Below are positions 29,360 through 39,668 of a DNA stretch of 64,000 nt, one piece after another. Made by a program: the position numbers and the translations under genes. Every line of letters starts with the position of its first letter. Within the stretch, counting starts at the first letter, position 1. Source of the DNA: Piromyces finnis (Eukaryota; Neocallimastigomycota; Neocallimastigomycetes; Neocallimastigales; Neocallimastigaceae). Location: NCBI GenBank assembly GCA_002104945.1, contig MCFH01000007.1:342501-406500 (forward strand). The letters run 5' to 3'. The notes beneath the pieces were generated by a model that saw nothing but the letters and a program-made list of their open reading frames with translations, made no database searches and had not been told where the DNA came from.

Positions 29360-29691
29360 TTTCTTTTTAATTTTACTTATTTATAACAATCTATACAAAA
29401 ATTATTTTGGAAAATTAAACTAGATTGTTTTATATAAACTGTTAAATTGTTAAAAAATACTTATGTTATAGTAGTTCTAAATCTTCTAAATCTTCCTATA
29501 GAATTCAAGAGTTTACTCATTTAATATTTCTTTTTAATTTTACTTATTTATAATAACCCATACAAAGTTATTTTGGAAAATTAAACTAGATTGTTTTATA
29601 TAAACGGCTAAATTGTTAAAAAAATATTTATATTATAATAGTTCTAAATCTTCTAAATCTTCCTATAGAATTCACGAGCTTACTCATTTTA
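29360..29691. repeat. 167-bp direct repeat, two copies
   Basis: 29360-29523 and 29527-29691 match closely (both hold TTTGGAAAATTAAACTAGAT and TCTTCCTATAGAATTCA), with scattered substitutions. Confidence 0.88.
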
Positions 29692-29784
29692 TCATAATTA
29701 TTAGGTTGTCTTTTTTTATCGAAGCCATAAACTATTTTTCAGGTGATTACTTTATATATTAATTAAAAAACAGTTTTCTATATT

Positions 29785-29942
29785 TATAAAATAAAATAAA
29801 ATAAAATAAAATAAAATAAAATAAAATAAAATAAAATAAAATAAAATAAAATAAAATAAAATAAAATAAAATAAAATAAAATAAAATAAAATAAAATAAA
29901 ATAAAATAAAATAAAATAAAATAAAATAAAATAAAATAAAAT
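29785..29942. repeat. (TAAAA)n pentanucleotide array
   Basis: About 31 uninterrupted AAAAT/TAAAA units. Confidence 0.97.
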
Positions 29943-30784
29943 AGATATTTAACTTAATATTATATATATTAATTAAAATTCTTGATGAATAATCTTAACC
30001 CTATTTATATATCCTAAAATATTAGAAAAATTATTTTTTGTTTCTATTTAAATTAATAATTTATAAAGTATAAAATGTAATGTATATTATTATTAATAAA
30101 GTTTATAATTTTATTTATGAATAATTTTGGAAATAAATATTATTGTTTTTTAATTTTTTATTTTATAAATGAATTAATATTTAAATGAATTTATGTATGG
30201 AAGGAATATTGGAAGTATTACTTAATATTAATATATATTTTTTAAGCTAGTAATTATTTCAATTATTTACTTGAATATATAATGAAATTTAATTGATATA
30301 TTAGTAGAATTATCTAATTTACAAATTAAAAAAAAAAAGCTATTTTTCTATGAGGAAAGTATTTAGTTATGATAATCAATAATATATATATTATTTCTTT
30401 TTAAATAATTCTGTTAACTTTCATAAATGATTTCTTAATAAAAGATTTTATTAACTTTTTTCTAAAGAAGCATTCTTTAATATATATTTATTTAATATAT
30501 ACATCTTTTTATCATTATTATTATTATATGTATTTCTTTTAAAATGGTTTAAAATAAAAATAACCTTAAAAATCTTTATAATTAATAAAGTTTGTATAAT
30601 TATATATTTCATTATATTTTTCTTAATTTAATAAAGACGTATAAATATATAAGCTTCTTTTTTTTTTTTTTTAAAAAAAATAAATAAATAAAAACAACGT
30701 TATATATTTATATATTATGATTTGTATTAAAGTTATAAATATATTTTTAATATATTTTTATCCTTTTTTTTTTTTTTAACTAGT

Positions 30785-31100
30785 ACATCTATATAATAAT
30801 TAAAAAATTTTAATTTCAATTTCTTTTTCTTTAAAGATGTATTCACTTAAATTTTTACTTACATAATATATAATATATAATAAATATTAATAAAGTTATA
30901 AATATACATTCAATATATTTTTATCCCTTCTATATTATTTGCTTTAAAGGACATCTATATAATATTTAGAAAATTTTGATCTTATTTTCTTTTTATTTCT
31001 TTAAAGATGTGTTCACTTAAATATTATTTACATAACATATAATAAAATATAAATAAAATATTAAATGTATTTTTAATATAAATACTTTTATTTTAATATT
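30785..31100. repeat. Dispersed AT-rich repeat, two tandem-like copies
   Basis: Blocks starting at about 30785 and 30951 share ACATCTATATAAT..., CAATTTC/TTTTCTTTTT, AAAGATGT, TTCACTTAAAT and TTACATAA.ATATAATA. The same order occurs at about 24626-24760. Origin unknown; probably an old transposon end. Confidence 0.6.
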
Positions 31101-31194
31101 ATTTTAAGATTTAATGAAACTTAAGAAAAAAAAAGTAACATTTATAAATATTAATTTCACTTACTAAATAAAGAAAAATAATAAAAATAATAAT

Positions 31195-34100
31195 ATGATA
31201 TTTAGAAGAAAAAAAAATATAATTCCTGTTCCTGAACAGCCTTCAGAAAGTCCATATACTGAAGCATCTTTTTTTTCGAAAATAACTTATTCTTGGGAAA
31301 ATAAGATATTTAAAGTTGGTTATAATAGACCTTTACAGCCTAATGATATTTATCTTTTACCATATCAATTTAAAGAAGAAAATAATGAAAAAAGATTCTA
31401 TCATTATTGGAATGAACAAAACAACTCACAGGTATCAAAGAGTATATTTAAATGTCTGTGGAAAATATATGGTAATAATTTTATAATTGCTGGTATTTTA
31501 AAACTCATTTCCGATATTTCTAATTTAATTGCACCTGTTTTTCTCGAATTATTATTGGAATTTTTGGAAAATTCACAAAATGAAAGTTCAATTACACAAT
31601 TACCAATTGAAGATACCTCAGTTATTTCTCCTGAATCATGGCAAGAAAAATTAAAACCATACATGGGATGGATTTATATTAGCTTAATTTTTATTTGTCA
31701 ATTAATTTACACATTTTGTGGTAATTATTTTTCAAATATGGTCTTAGAAATTGGTCTATCTGTATATGCCACTATTAATGGAATCCTTTATAATAAAACA
31801 TTTCGTCTTACAAATAAGGAAATGCAAAGTATTGGAGGAGGTAAAATTGTAAATATTATGTCTACTGATTCATATCGTATATGGCAACTCTCAGCTTATG
31901 GCCACTATATTTGGAGTAGTCCTCTTCAGCTTTTTATAATACAGGCTTTATTAGTGCGTTCTCTTGGTATTTGGTCTTTTATTGGTTTATCTATATTTCT
32001 TATTATTATTCCAATTCAGTTATTTGTAATGAAGATATTGATTTCTCTTCGAAAAAAAACAGCTAGTTTAACAGATGAACGTGTTAAAAAAACTCAAGAA
32101 ATTCTTGGAAATATTCGTATCATTAAATATTTTGGTTGGGAAAAAATATTTCAAAATATTATTTATAAACTTAGAGAAAAAGAATTGAAACTTACAAAAA
32201 GTAGTATCATTACCAATTCAGTAACTACAGCTGCTTTTAATATAATTCCATTCTTTGCTAGTGCGCTTACTTTTGTTGCTTATTCTGCAAATGGCAATGT
32301 TCTAACAGCAGCAAAAGTTTTTTCCTGTCATGCTTTATTTAATAAACTTTGTTCTCCACTTTCAAGTCTTTCTACTACATTTAATCAATTTACGAATGGT
32401 ATTATTGGTTTAAGACGTGTTTCTTACATTATGAACGGTAAAGAATTCGACAATCTAACAGAAATCAACCCTATGGCTGATTATGGAGTTTCTATTAAAA
32501 ATGGAAATTTTAATTGGGAAGTTGTAAGACCAGAAGACATTCTTGAAAAAAGTAATAGAGAAAAGAAACTTAGACATATGAATAGCAAGTTAAAAAAAAA
32601 GCCCCAACCTCAAGAAGAAGAAAAACAAAATGAATTAAAGATAGAAATGAAACGAAGACATCGTTACAGTCAAATTGAATGTATATGCAAAGATAATATT
32701 GATGTTGTTACGGATAGTCATAATATAAATGGTGCTATTGCAACAGATGATATGCTTGATCAATCAAAGAACAATGATGCTACTGTTTTTAAAAATATAT
32801 TAAAGTCTTTAAATTCTTTCTGTCTTCGTGATATTAATCTTAATATAAAGAAAGGTTCTTTAACAGCTATTGTTGGTGGTGTTGGTAGTGGTAAATCTTC
32901 TTTAATTAATGCAATTATTGGTGAGATGAAACGGGAATCAGGTCGTGTTATTATTGGAGGTTCTTATAGTTATTGCTCTCAAAAAGCATGGATTCGTAAT
33001 GCAAGTATTCGTGATAATATTATTTTAGGTAAATCATTTGATAAAGATCGTTATGATATAGCAGTTAAAAGTTGTGCTTTACGTCGAGATTTTCGAATTC
33101 TTTCTAACGGAGATATGACCGAATTAGTTGAAGGAGGTGCTAATCTTTCTGGTGGTCAAAAACAGCGTATTAATTTAGCAAGAGCGGTCTATGATAATAG
33201 TGATGTTATATTTATGGATGATCCATTATCTGCTGTAGATGCACATGTAAGTCGTTTTCTTTTTGATAAATGTATAAATGGTGCTTTAGCTAATAAAACT
33301 CGTGTTCTTGTTACTCATCAACTTCACTTACTTCCAAAGGTGGATTATGTTATTGTTATGAAAAATGGTTGCATTGAGGAACAAGGAGAATATAAAGATC
33401 TTTTAATTAAAAATGGTGAGCTAGCTCGATTATTGAGGGTCTCTGGAGATAATGAAAATGAAGATTATGAAGAGTCATTAGATATTTCAGCTAATTCAAA
33501 TAGTAATATAACTAAAAATGATTTTGATAGTGATGAAAGTATTGTTAATAGTATGAATGCGAATGCAAATGATAACAAAAAACCAGTTCAAGGTATTATT
33601 ATTCAAGAAGAAAGATCCACTGGTTCAATTAGCATTAAAGTCTATAATAATTATATAAAAGCTGGTGGTGGATATATTATATGTATATTCATATTATTAT
33701 TAGTTGGATTGACACAAGTAATAAAAATAGGTAGTGATACTTGGCTAGTGTACTGGACAGAAGATACATTAAATATGGAAATAAATGATTACATTCTTAT
33801 ATATTTATTTTGGAACATTGGTCAAACAATTGTTATTTTTATTTACTATGTTGTTATGGCAAATGTAGGTATTAGAGCTTCTAAAAGGGTTCATAACAAT
33901 GCAATTGATAGAATAATGAAAGCCCCTGTTTTTTTCTTTGATTCTAATCCATTAGGTCGTATTATAAATCGTTTCTCAATGGATCAAGATTCTTTAGATA
34001 ATAATTTATTCCTTACGTTACAAATTTTTTTAACTAGCCTTGGTTCTACTATTTCTACTTTAGCTTTAATGCTTTATGCATCCCCTATTCTTGGGGTAGC

Positions 34101-35415
34101 AGTAGTGCCATTACTTATTCTTTATTATCACATTCAACAAATGTATCGTCATACTGCCCGTGAATTAAAGCGTCTTGATGCTCTGAGACGATCACCAATA
34201 TATGATCATTTATCTGAAACCATAGATGGTTTGCCTACTATTCGTTCTTATCATGAACAAGAGCATTTAATCAAACATAATCAATATTTAATTAATGAAA
34301 ATAATCGACCTATCCACCTTCAAATAACTGCTGAGAGATGGATGGAAGTTCGTTTAGAATTGATTGGATCCTTTTTAGTTTTACTTAATGGTTGTGCTGG
34401 AATGCTTTTAAAAGATACTCTTTCTATATCTTTATTAGGTTTAAGTTTATCATATGCTCTTCAACTAACATCTAATCTTAATACTACAGTTCGTAATCTT
34501 TGTAATACCGAGATATATATGAATTCCGCAGAACGTCTTCTTCATTATGCAGAAGAAGTTGAAACTGAAAAACAAGATGGAAAAGAAGCACCATTAGGTT
34601 GGCCAACCCAAGGAAAAGTGGAGATTAGAAACTTAACTATGAGTTATGCACCATACTTACCACCAACTATTCGAAATATCTCTCTAGATATTAATTCATG
34701 TGAAAAAGTTGGTATAGTCGGTCGTACTGGTGCTGGTAAATCTAGTATTATTATGAATCTATTCCGAATGGTAGAACCTGAATTAGGTTCATCAATTACC
34801 ATTGATGACATATCAATTCTTGACATGAAACTCTCTAATCTTCGCAAAAATATTTCAATTATACCGCAAGAACCAGTTCTTTTCTCTGGTACTATTCGTT
34901 TTAATATGGACCCACTTAATGAGCATACAGATAGTGAAATTTGGGATGCATTAGAAAATTCTGGTGTGAAGGAATTAGTTATGAATATGGAAAATAAGTT
35001 AGAAGCTGAAGTTTTATGCCATGGAGAAAACTTTAGTGTAGGTCAAAAACAACTATTTTGTTTAGCGCGTGCTATGATACGTAATAGTCATATTATTATT
35101 ATGGATGAAGCTACTGCTTCATGTGATATTGAAACAGATTCTATTATTCAAAAAGCACTTCGTAACAATTTTAATGAATCAACAATAATAACAATTGCAC
35201 ACCGTCTAAATACTATTATTGATTATGATAAAATTTTAGTATTGGATAAAGGTGAACTTATTGAATATGATTCACCAAAGAATCTACTTTTTGAAAATGG
35301 ATCAAATAAAGAATTAATTCCTATCCATAATACTGAATTTTCAAAACTAGTCGATGAAACTGGTTTGTGCAATGCTGAATTGTTAAGACAAATGGCACTA
35401 TCTAAAAAATTTTAA
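31195..35415 (+). CDS. ABC transporter, ABCC/MRP subfamily (short type, no TMD0)
   Basis: A single intronless frame of 1406 residues: TMD1 (about 85-405), NBD1, TMD2 (about 815-1110), NBD2. NBD1 has Walker A GGVGSGKSS (about 560), signature LSGGQKQR (about 651), Walker B VIFMDDPLSAVD and VTHQ. NBD2 has Walker A GRTGAGKSS (about 1176), signature-like FSVGQKQ (about 1280), Walker B IIIMDEATAS and AHRL. The Asp after Walker B in NBD1, where Glu is catalytic, is typical of ABCC proteins, so only NBD2 should hydrolyse ATP well. The start MIFRRKKN is close to the first TMD, so it is the MRP4/5 or short-ABCC layout. Such pumps export organic anions, conjugates or drugs across the plasma or vacuolar membrane; the substrate here is unknown. 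Acidic Asn/Ser linkers lie between halves. Confidence 0.95.
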   Translation: MIFRRKKNIIPVPEQPSESPYTEASFFSKITYSWENKIFKVGYNRPLQPNDIYLLPYQFKEENNEKRFYHYWNEQNNSQVSKSIFKCLWKIYGNNFIIAGILKLISDISNLIAPVFLELLLEFLENSQNESSITQLPIEDTSVISPESWQEKLKPYMGWIYISLIFICQLIYTFCGNYFSNMVLEIGLSVYATINGILYNKTFRLTNKEMQSIGGGKIVNIMSTDSYRIWQLSAYGHYIWSSPLQLFIIQALLVRSLGIWSFIGLSIFLIIIPIQLFVMKILISLRKKTASLTDERVKKTQEILGNIRIIKYFGWEKIFQNIIYKLREKELKLTKSSIITNSVTTAAFNIIPFFASALTFVAYSANGNVLTAAKVFSCHALFNKLCSPLSSLSTTFNQFTNGIIGLRRVSYIMNGKEFDNLTEINPMADYGVSIKNGNFNWEVVRPEDILEKSNREKKLRHMNSKLKKKPQPQEEEKQNELKIEMKRRHRYSQIECICKDNIDVVTDSHNINGAIATDDMLDQSKNNDATVFKNILKSLNSFCLRDINLNIKKGSLTAIVGGVGSGKSSLINAIIGEMKRESGRVIIGGSYSYCSQKAWIRNASIRDNIILGKSFDKDRYDIAVKSCALRRDFRILSNGDMTELVEGGANLSGGQKQRINLARAVYDNSDVIFMDDPLSAVDAHVSRFLFDKCINGALANKTRVLVTHQLHLLPKVDYVIVMKNGCIEEQGEYKDLLIKNGELARLLRVSGDNENEDYEESLDISANSNSNITKNDFDSDESIVNSMNANANDNKKPVQGIIIQEERSTGSISIKVYNNYIKAGGGYIICIFILLLVGLTQVIKIGSDTWLVYWTEDTLNMEINDYILIYLFWNIGQTIVIFIYYVVMANVGIRASKRVHNNAIDRIMKAPVFFFDSNPLGRIINRFSMDQDSLDNNLFLTLQIFLTSLGSTISTLALMLYASPILGVAVVPLLILYYHIQQMYRHTARELKRLDALRRSPIYDHLSETIDGLPTIRSYHEQEHLIKHNQYLINENNRPIHLQITAERWMEVRLELIGSFLVLLNGCAGMLLKDTLSISLLGLSLSYALQLTSNLNTTVRNLCNTEIYMNSAERLLHYAEEVETEKQDGKEAPLGWPTQGKVEIRNLTMSYAPYLPPTIRNISLDINSCEKVGIVGRTGAGKSSIIMNLFRMVEPELGSSITIDDISILDMKLSNLRKNISIIPQEPVLFSGTIRFNMDPLNEHTDSEIWDALENSGVKELVMNMENKLEAEVLCHGENFSVGQKQLFCLARAMIRNSHIIIMDEATASCDIETDSIIQKALRNNFNESTIITIAHRLNTIIDYDKILVLDKGELIEYDSPKNLLFENGSNKELIPIHNTEFSKLVDETGLCNAELLRQMALSKKF

Positions 35416-35593
35416 ATTTATATATATAATATATATATATTCAAATATTTTTATAATATTAATAGTGTTTAAAAATTAAGCTTTTTATATTAAAATTAAT
35501 TGTTATAACAAATTTAAATTTCAATTATATTTAAACAATAAAATATTACAAAATAATATAATTTAGTAATAAATTTATCATTAAAATTTATTT

Positions 35594-35598
35594 AAAAA
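35594..35598 (-). terminator. Pol III terminator of the tRNA gene
   Basis: On the minus strand the tRNA sequence is followed directly by TTTTT, the usual RNA polymerase III stop. Confidence 0.75.
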
Positions 35599-35680
35599 CG
35601 TCATCTGCAGGGTTTGAACCTGCGCGGGCAGAGCCCATCAGATTTCAAGTCTGACTCCTTAACCACTCGGACAAACTGAC
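35599..35680 (-). tRNA. tRNA-Ser(UGA)
   Basis: The minus strand folds as a long-variable-arm tRNA of 82 nt without intron. The anticodon stem TCAGA/TCTGA encloses loop CTTGAAA (anticodon TGA, reading UCA). There is a D arm in TCCGAGTGGTTAAGGA, a variable arm GGGCTCTGCCC and a T arm GCAGG-TTCAAAC-CCTGC. The base before CCA would be G, as usual for tRNA-Ser. The acceptor stem GTCAGTT/AGATGAC has one G-A mismatch at pair 5 and a T-G pair at 6. Confidence 0.93.
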
Positions 35681-35696
35681 ATTCAGTTGTTATTGT

Positions 35697-36773
35697 TGAT
35701 ACGCTACTCACATAAAAACGTAATAAAAACTAGCCGAATAAACACGACTTAACCCATAGCGACTTATAATAAAAATAAAAGATAATAACCCTTAAAAATG
35801 AATAAATAATAATTTTATGGAAATATAACCCTTTCTTTTAAATAAATAATATTCTCTTTATTAAATAATAAATTATGAATAAAAACGACTTAATAGAGAT
35901 AATAATAAAATAAATTATTAAATAAAATAAAACGACTCAATCCAAAAATGTATTAAAATAATAAAATAATAATAAGTAAATAAAAATGAATAAATAAACT
36001 AAAAAAATAAAATGATATACATTAAATTATTAATTCTAGTGTTTTATCCAAGTGTTCTTTAGAAATTCTTTCAAACTTATATATATAAATTAACAAATAA
36101 ATAACTGAGTAATTATTACTAAAAGTGATTAATTTAAAGCCTGGAAATAGAACAATAATAACAATTTCAAAGATAAAATACAGAACTCTTTTATGTTTCT
36201 GTATAAAATGAGTGTTTATAATAATTGATACTTTTAATATTTTAATTTCATTTTAATTTTATTTTAATATTATTTTAATTTTAAATTTTAATTATTTTAT
36301 TCAAGGTATTATACATTTAATGATAGTCAATGATAATTTATAATAATTTTTCTAAATTTAAACATTTTGAAGTAATAAGAAAATCAAATAAGTAATATTC
36401 TATAATATTTTATAATACTAAGACATAATTTTAATTTATTCTTTTAATTTTAATAAATAATAACAATAGTAATAATAACATTCAATAGTTAAAAATAATA
36501 ATACATGTAATAAATGAAAATGTATAAAAGGAAGATAAAATTCTTCTTTATAAAGGGGGGACAATAAATAGACAATAAATAAATTATAAATATAATAAAG
36601 AGATAATTTAAACATAATAAAAAGAGTTTATTTTCGAGTTTTTGAGTGATTTATTTGTTAATTATAAAACATATTTTATTTTATTTTAAATTTATTGTTT
36701 CATCATTATAATATAGAATTTATTATTTATTAAAAACATTATATTATTCACAAATATATCGGTCAACGCATCA
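35697..36773 (+). repeat. LTR 1 (1077 bp)
   Basis: TGAT...ATCA ends; near-identical to LTR 2 and 3. It carries a TATA box (36549-36554) followed by a G-run. Confidence 0.93.
36549..36554 (+). promoter_or_regulatory. Candidate LTR promoter TATA box
   Basis: TATAAA followed by GGGGGG within LTR 1, one of the few GC-rich spots in the LTR; same motif at 45241-45246 in LTR 2. Transcription presumably starts downstream in the LTR. Confidence 0.45.
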
Positions 36774-36781
36774 TAAAATTT

Positions 36782-36798
36782 TGGTGGAGAATCCGGGC
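36782..36798 (+). promoter_or_regulatory. Primer-binding site, copy 1
   Basis: TGGTGGAGAATCCGGGC begins 8 bases after the LTR and starts with TGG, complementary to a tRNA ending ...CCACCA. The priming tRNA is not identified. Confidence 0.6.
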
Positions 36799-36913
36799 GT
36801 GACCAAAGATATGAAAAAGAATAATATTAATAATAATACTAATAAATTCTAAGATATTAAGCGTTTATAAAAAAACAGTTTACACTTAATTTAATTTTAT
36901 TATATATTCTTCT

Positions 36914-36945
<32 letters not shown>

Positions 36946-38173
36946 AAAAAAAAAAAAAAATTTAATTATATATATAAAAGGAAATATATATAATTTTAAA
37001 ATTATAAAAATTTTAATATTTCTAAAAAGGGTATTTAAGAAATTAAAGATTAAGTGATTAATAGTTAGTCATATACGTTACACAAGGAAGAAAATTTCTA
37101 TAATTCCTATAATCGTTTCCGTTCTTATTATTAATAAGGATAACTTAATCCATTCAGTTAGTTTGTTATATTTCTGATCTATCCAGGGGATCAGTGTGAT
37201 AGTAAAAACTAGGAAAAAAGTTAATCCTTCTCAGCAGTTAATAATAAGATCATAATTTGAATTAAATATACAATTTTTATTTCTTAATTAAGAGAATAAA
37301 TTAATTCACCAGTGCTTATTTGTAGAGGCGGCTGTTGAATGAAAAACTTCTTAGCTTAAGGCTACCTACATATTAAGCGAATAATTTATTTCAATATTCT
37401 TAATTATTGACTAAAAATTTTTTAATTTAAATTATAACAAAAAAAAAAAATAGTAAGTATATATTGGTTGTTGTTATATAATAGACTGAGTTCGAAATAT
37501 AGCAATAATTAAAGCAATTATTATTTAGAGAGTAAGGCGGGTACACACTCAGCAAGAGGGAGTAGGTATACTAGACAGCCTTTATTTGATTCTCAAGTAA
37601 GAGAGTAGCAAGTTCGGCTGAAAATCCTGAGTAAGGAGCAGAACTTTGGAAGTGAAAATTTATCATTTAAAGGTGGGGGTTTAGTAGGGATCCGAAAGTC
37701 TTTATAGTCACTGTGCCTCGGGTGCCTAAAAATAAATAAATAATTGTAACAATATATATAAACTATTATAATTAAATTAAATAAAAAAAAATATACATAT
37801 TCTTATAAATTCCTAATTGCAAAAAAAAAAAAAAAAAAAAAAAAAATTATTCTTTCATTCTTCCTTGATCATTTAAAATTGAGAGTTAATAAATAGCATT
37901 TAAATTTATAATTAGATATTATTCCGTAAAGCTTCTATTATTCCTGACTAATAATAATAATATAATATACTTTCTATAAAATACTTCTCCGATCTGATCT
38001 CATTCAATATTAAATTTCATTATTTATATAATTTTTATAATTTATATAATCCATATAATATATATAATTTATACAATATATATATAGATTTCTGTTGTAT
38101 TACTTATTTTTTATTCTTTTATTTTTCCTTAATATACTTCTCAATTTCTAAATAATTTTCTTTAATTTTTTTT

Positions 38174-38210
<37 letters not shown>

Positions 38211-38444
38211 ATAAATTTTATATTATTTTATACTTTATCAATTTATCAATTATTTATATATTCAATTCTTTTCATTTTTAATTTTATAAATATTATTAAT
38301 ATTATTATATTATTAAAGTTCAAAACACATATATATATATATAATATATAAATTCCAATTATTTTCTTTATTATCATTTATTTCAAATTAAATTATTCTT
38401 TTATTTTAATTATTTTACCTTATAAGAAATTTATATATACAAAA
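36799..38444 (+). other. Long untranslated leader, copy 1
   Basis: About 1.65 kb between the primer-binding site and gag without a long frame. It includes A-runs at about 36939-36960, 37820-37846 and 38176-38207 and a GC-richer patch at 37510-37730. The same leader precedes gag in copy 2. Confidence 0.7.
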
Positions 38445-39668
38445 ATGAAGATCAGTGAAATCACTAAAATACTACCTAGAATTGGTAGTCAAGATAGGGA
38501 TATCGAAAGCTGGGCTGAAGAATTCAGCAGAGTTATGGACCTATCTGATATCAATGATCCCAAAAAGATATTCGCTTGGGCAAAGGAATGTGTCCAAGGT
38601 AGATTAAAAGGAATCATTGATGACTTAAAAACAGAAAGTGATACTGGAACAAATTATCCTAGTATCGAAGATATTAAAGAGGCTATTGAAGAATACTTAG
38701 AAATCACGCCTCAAGAAAAATGCTTCAATGTTAAGTCTCTAAAAATTAGAAGAGGAGAAAGTATTAAGGATTTCAACTGGAGATACGGAAACTTATATAA
38801 AAATCTTAATGTTGGATCCCAACTATTCGTTACTGTTAAGGATTATACTAATTCCATTATTTCTCGTCCTTTTATCAGAACTCAAGTAATCACTGCCCAA
38901 CCTAAAGATATAGAAGCCGCTTTTAAGGTTGCCGAATTAGCTGAATCAGCAACTGAAGTTCCTCAGTATCATAATGTAAATATGTTTACTGATAACCAAC
39001 CCTACTTTGATCCATATCAAAACCAAAATTATAATCTATTTACTCAACATAGTGGTGGAACTAATTATAATTATTTTAATAATAATGATAGTCCATATAC
39101 TTATAATGGATACTACAATAATAACTATAATAATAATTATGATAATAATAATAATTATAATAATTATAATATGCGATTCAATGGAAACTATAATATGAGA
39201 AATCAACGTTTTAATAAGAGAAATAATTACAGAAATAATTACCCAAATAATTTCAATACTAATAATAATAGTTATAGTAACAATTATAATAATAATTATA
39301 ACAATAATTATAACAACTATCAAGGTGATCAAAATGCATATAATAATGGTTATAGTAAATACCCTTATAATTCTAGTACATTTAATAACAATAATTATTC
39401 CAATATGGAAGAAAATAAATCATATCAAAATTCCACTAATTATTCTAATAATGTTAATGCTAATAAAATGAATACTACTACTAATAGAGTTAATCAAACT
39501 ACATCTCAAAGTCAAGTGAATATGTTTAACCAGTCTCAAAGAAATAAATGTTTTAGATGTCAACAAGTAGGCCACAAAATGCAAGATTGCAAATATACAT
39601 TCCAAGAACTTGCAGAAATGGAAAAACAAGGCCTTATAAACTCTAATCAAAATCATTTAAACTTATGA
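38445..39668 (+). CDS. Gag, copy 1
   Basis: 407 residues. The N-terminal half is helical capsid-like ([36 protein letters not shown]), followed by a long Asn/Tyr-rich stretch (about 190-345). Near residues 366-379 is a CCHC zinc knuckle ([15 protein letters not shown]-x2-C-x4-H-x4-C) that would bind the genomic RNA. The stop TGA overlaps the start ATG of pol as ATGA. It differs from copy 2 at only a couple of residues. Confidence 0.93.
   Translation: MKISEITKILPRIGSQDRDIESWAEEFSRVMDLSDINDPKKIFAWAKECVQGRLKGIIDDLKTESDTGTNYPSIEDIKEAIEEYLEITPQEKCFNVKSLKIRRGESIKDFNWRYGNLYKNLNVGSQLFVTVKDYTNSIISRPFIRTQVITAQPKDIEAAFKVAELAESATEVPQYHNVNMFTDNQPYFDPYQNQNYNLFTQHSGGTNYNYFNNNDSPYTYNGYYNNNYNNNYDNNNNYNNYNMRFNGNYNMRNQRFNKRNNYRNNYPNNFNTNNNSYSNNYNNNYNNNYNNYQGDQNAYNNGYSKYPYNSSTFNNNNYSNMEENKSYQNSTNYSNNVNANKMNTTTNRVNQTTSQSQVNMFNQSQRNKCFRCQQVGHKMQDCKYTFQELAEMEKQGLINSNQNHLNL

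Larger units (their letters stand above)
28975..31194. other. Long repeat-rich spacer upstream of the ABC transporter gene
   Basis: No coding exon seen. It holds the 167-bp direct repeat, the (TAAAA)n array and two copies of a dispersed repeat, listed separately. Confidence 0.55.

Noticed and set aside
39007-39332. Ile-rich frames (+ and -) within gag, repeated at 47698-48023
   Set aside because: Shadows of the Asn/Tyr-rich part of Gag.
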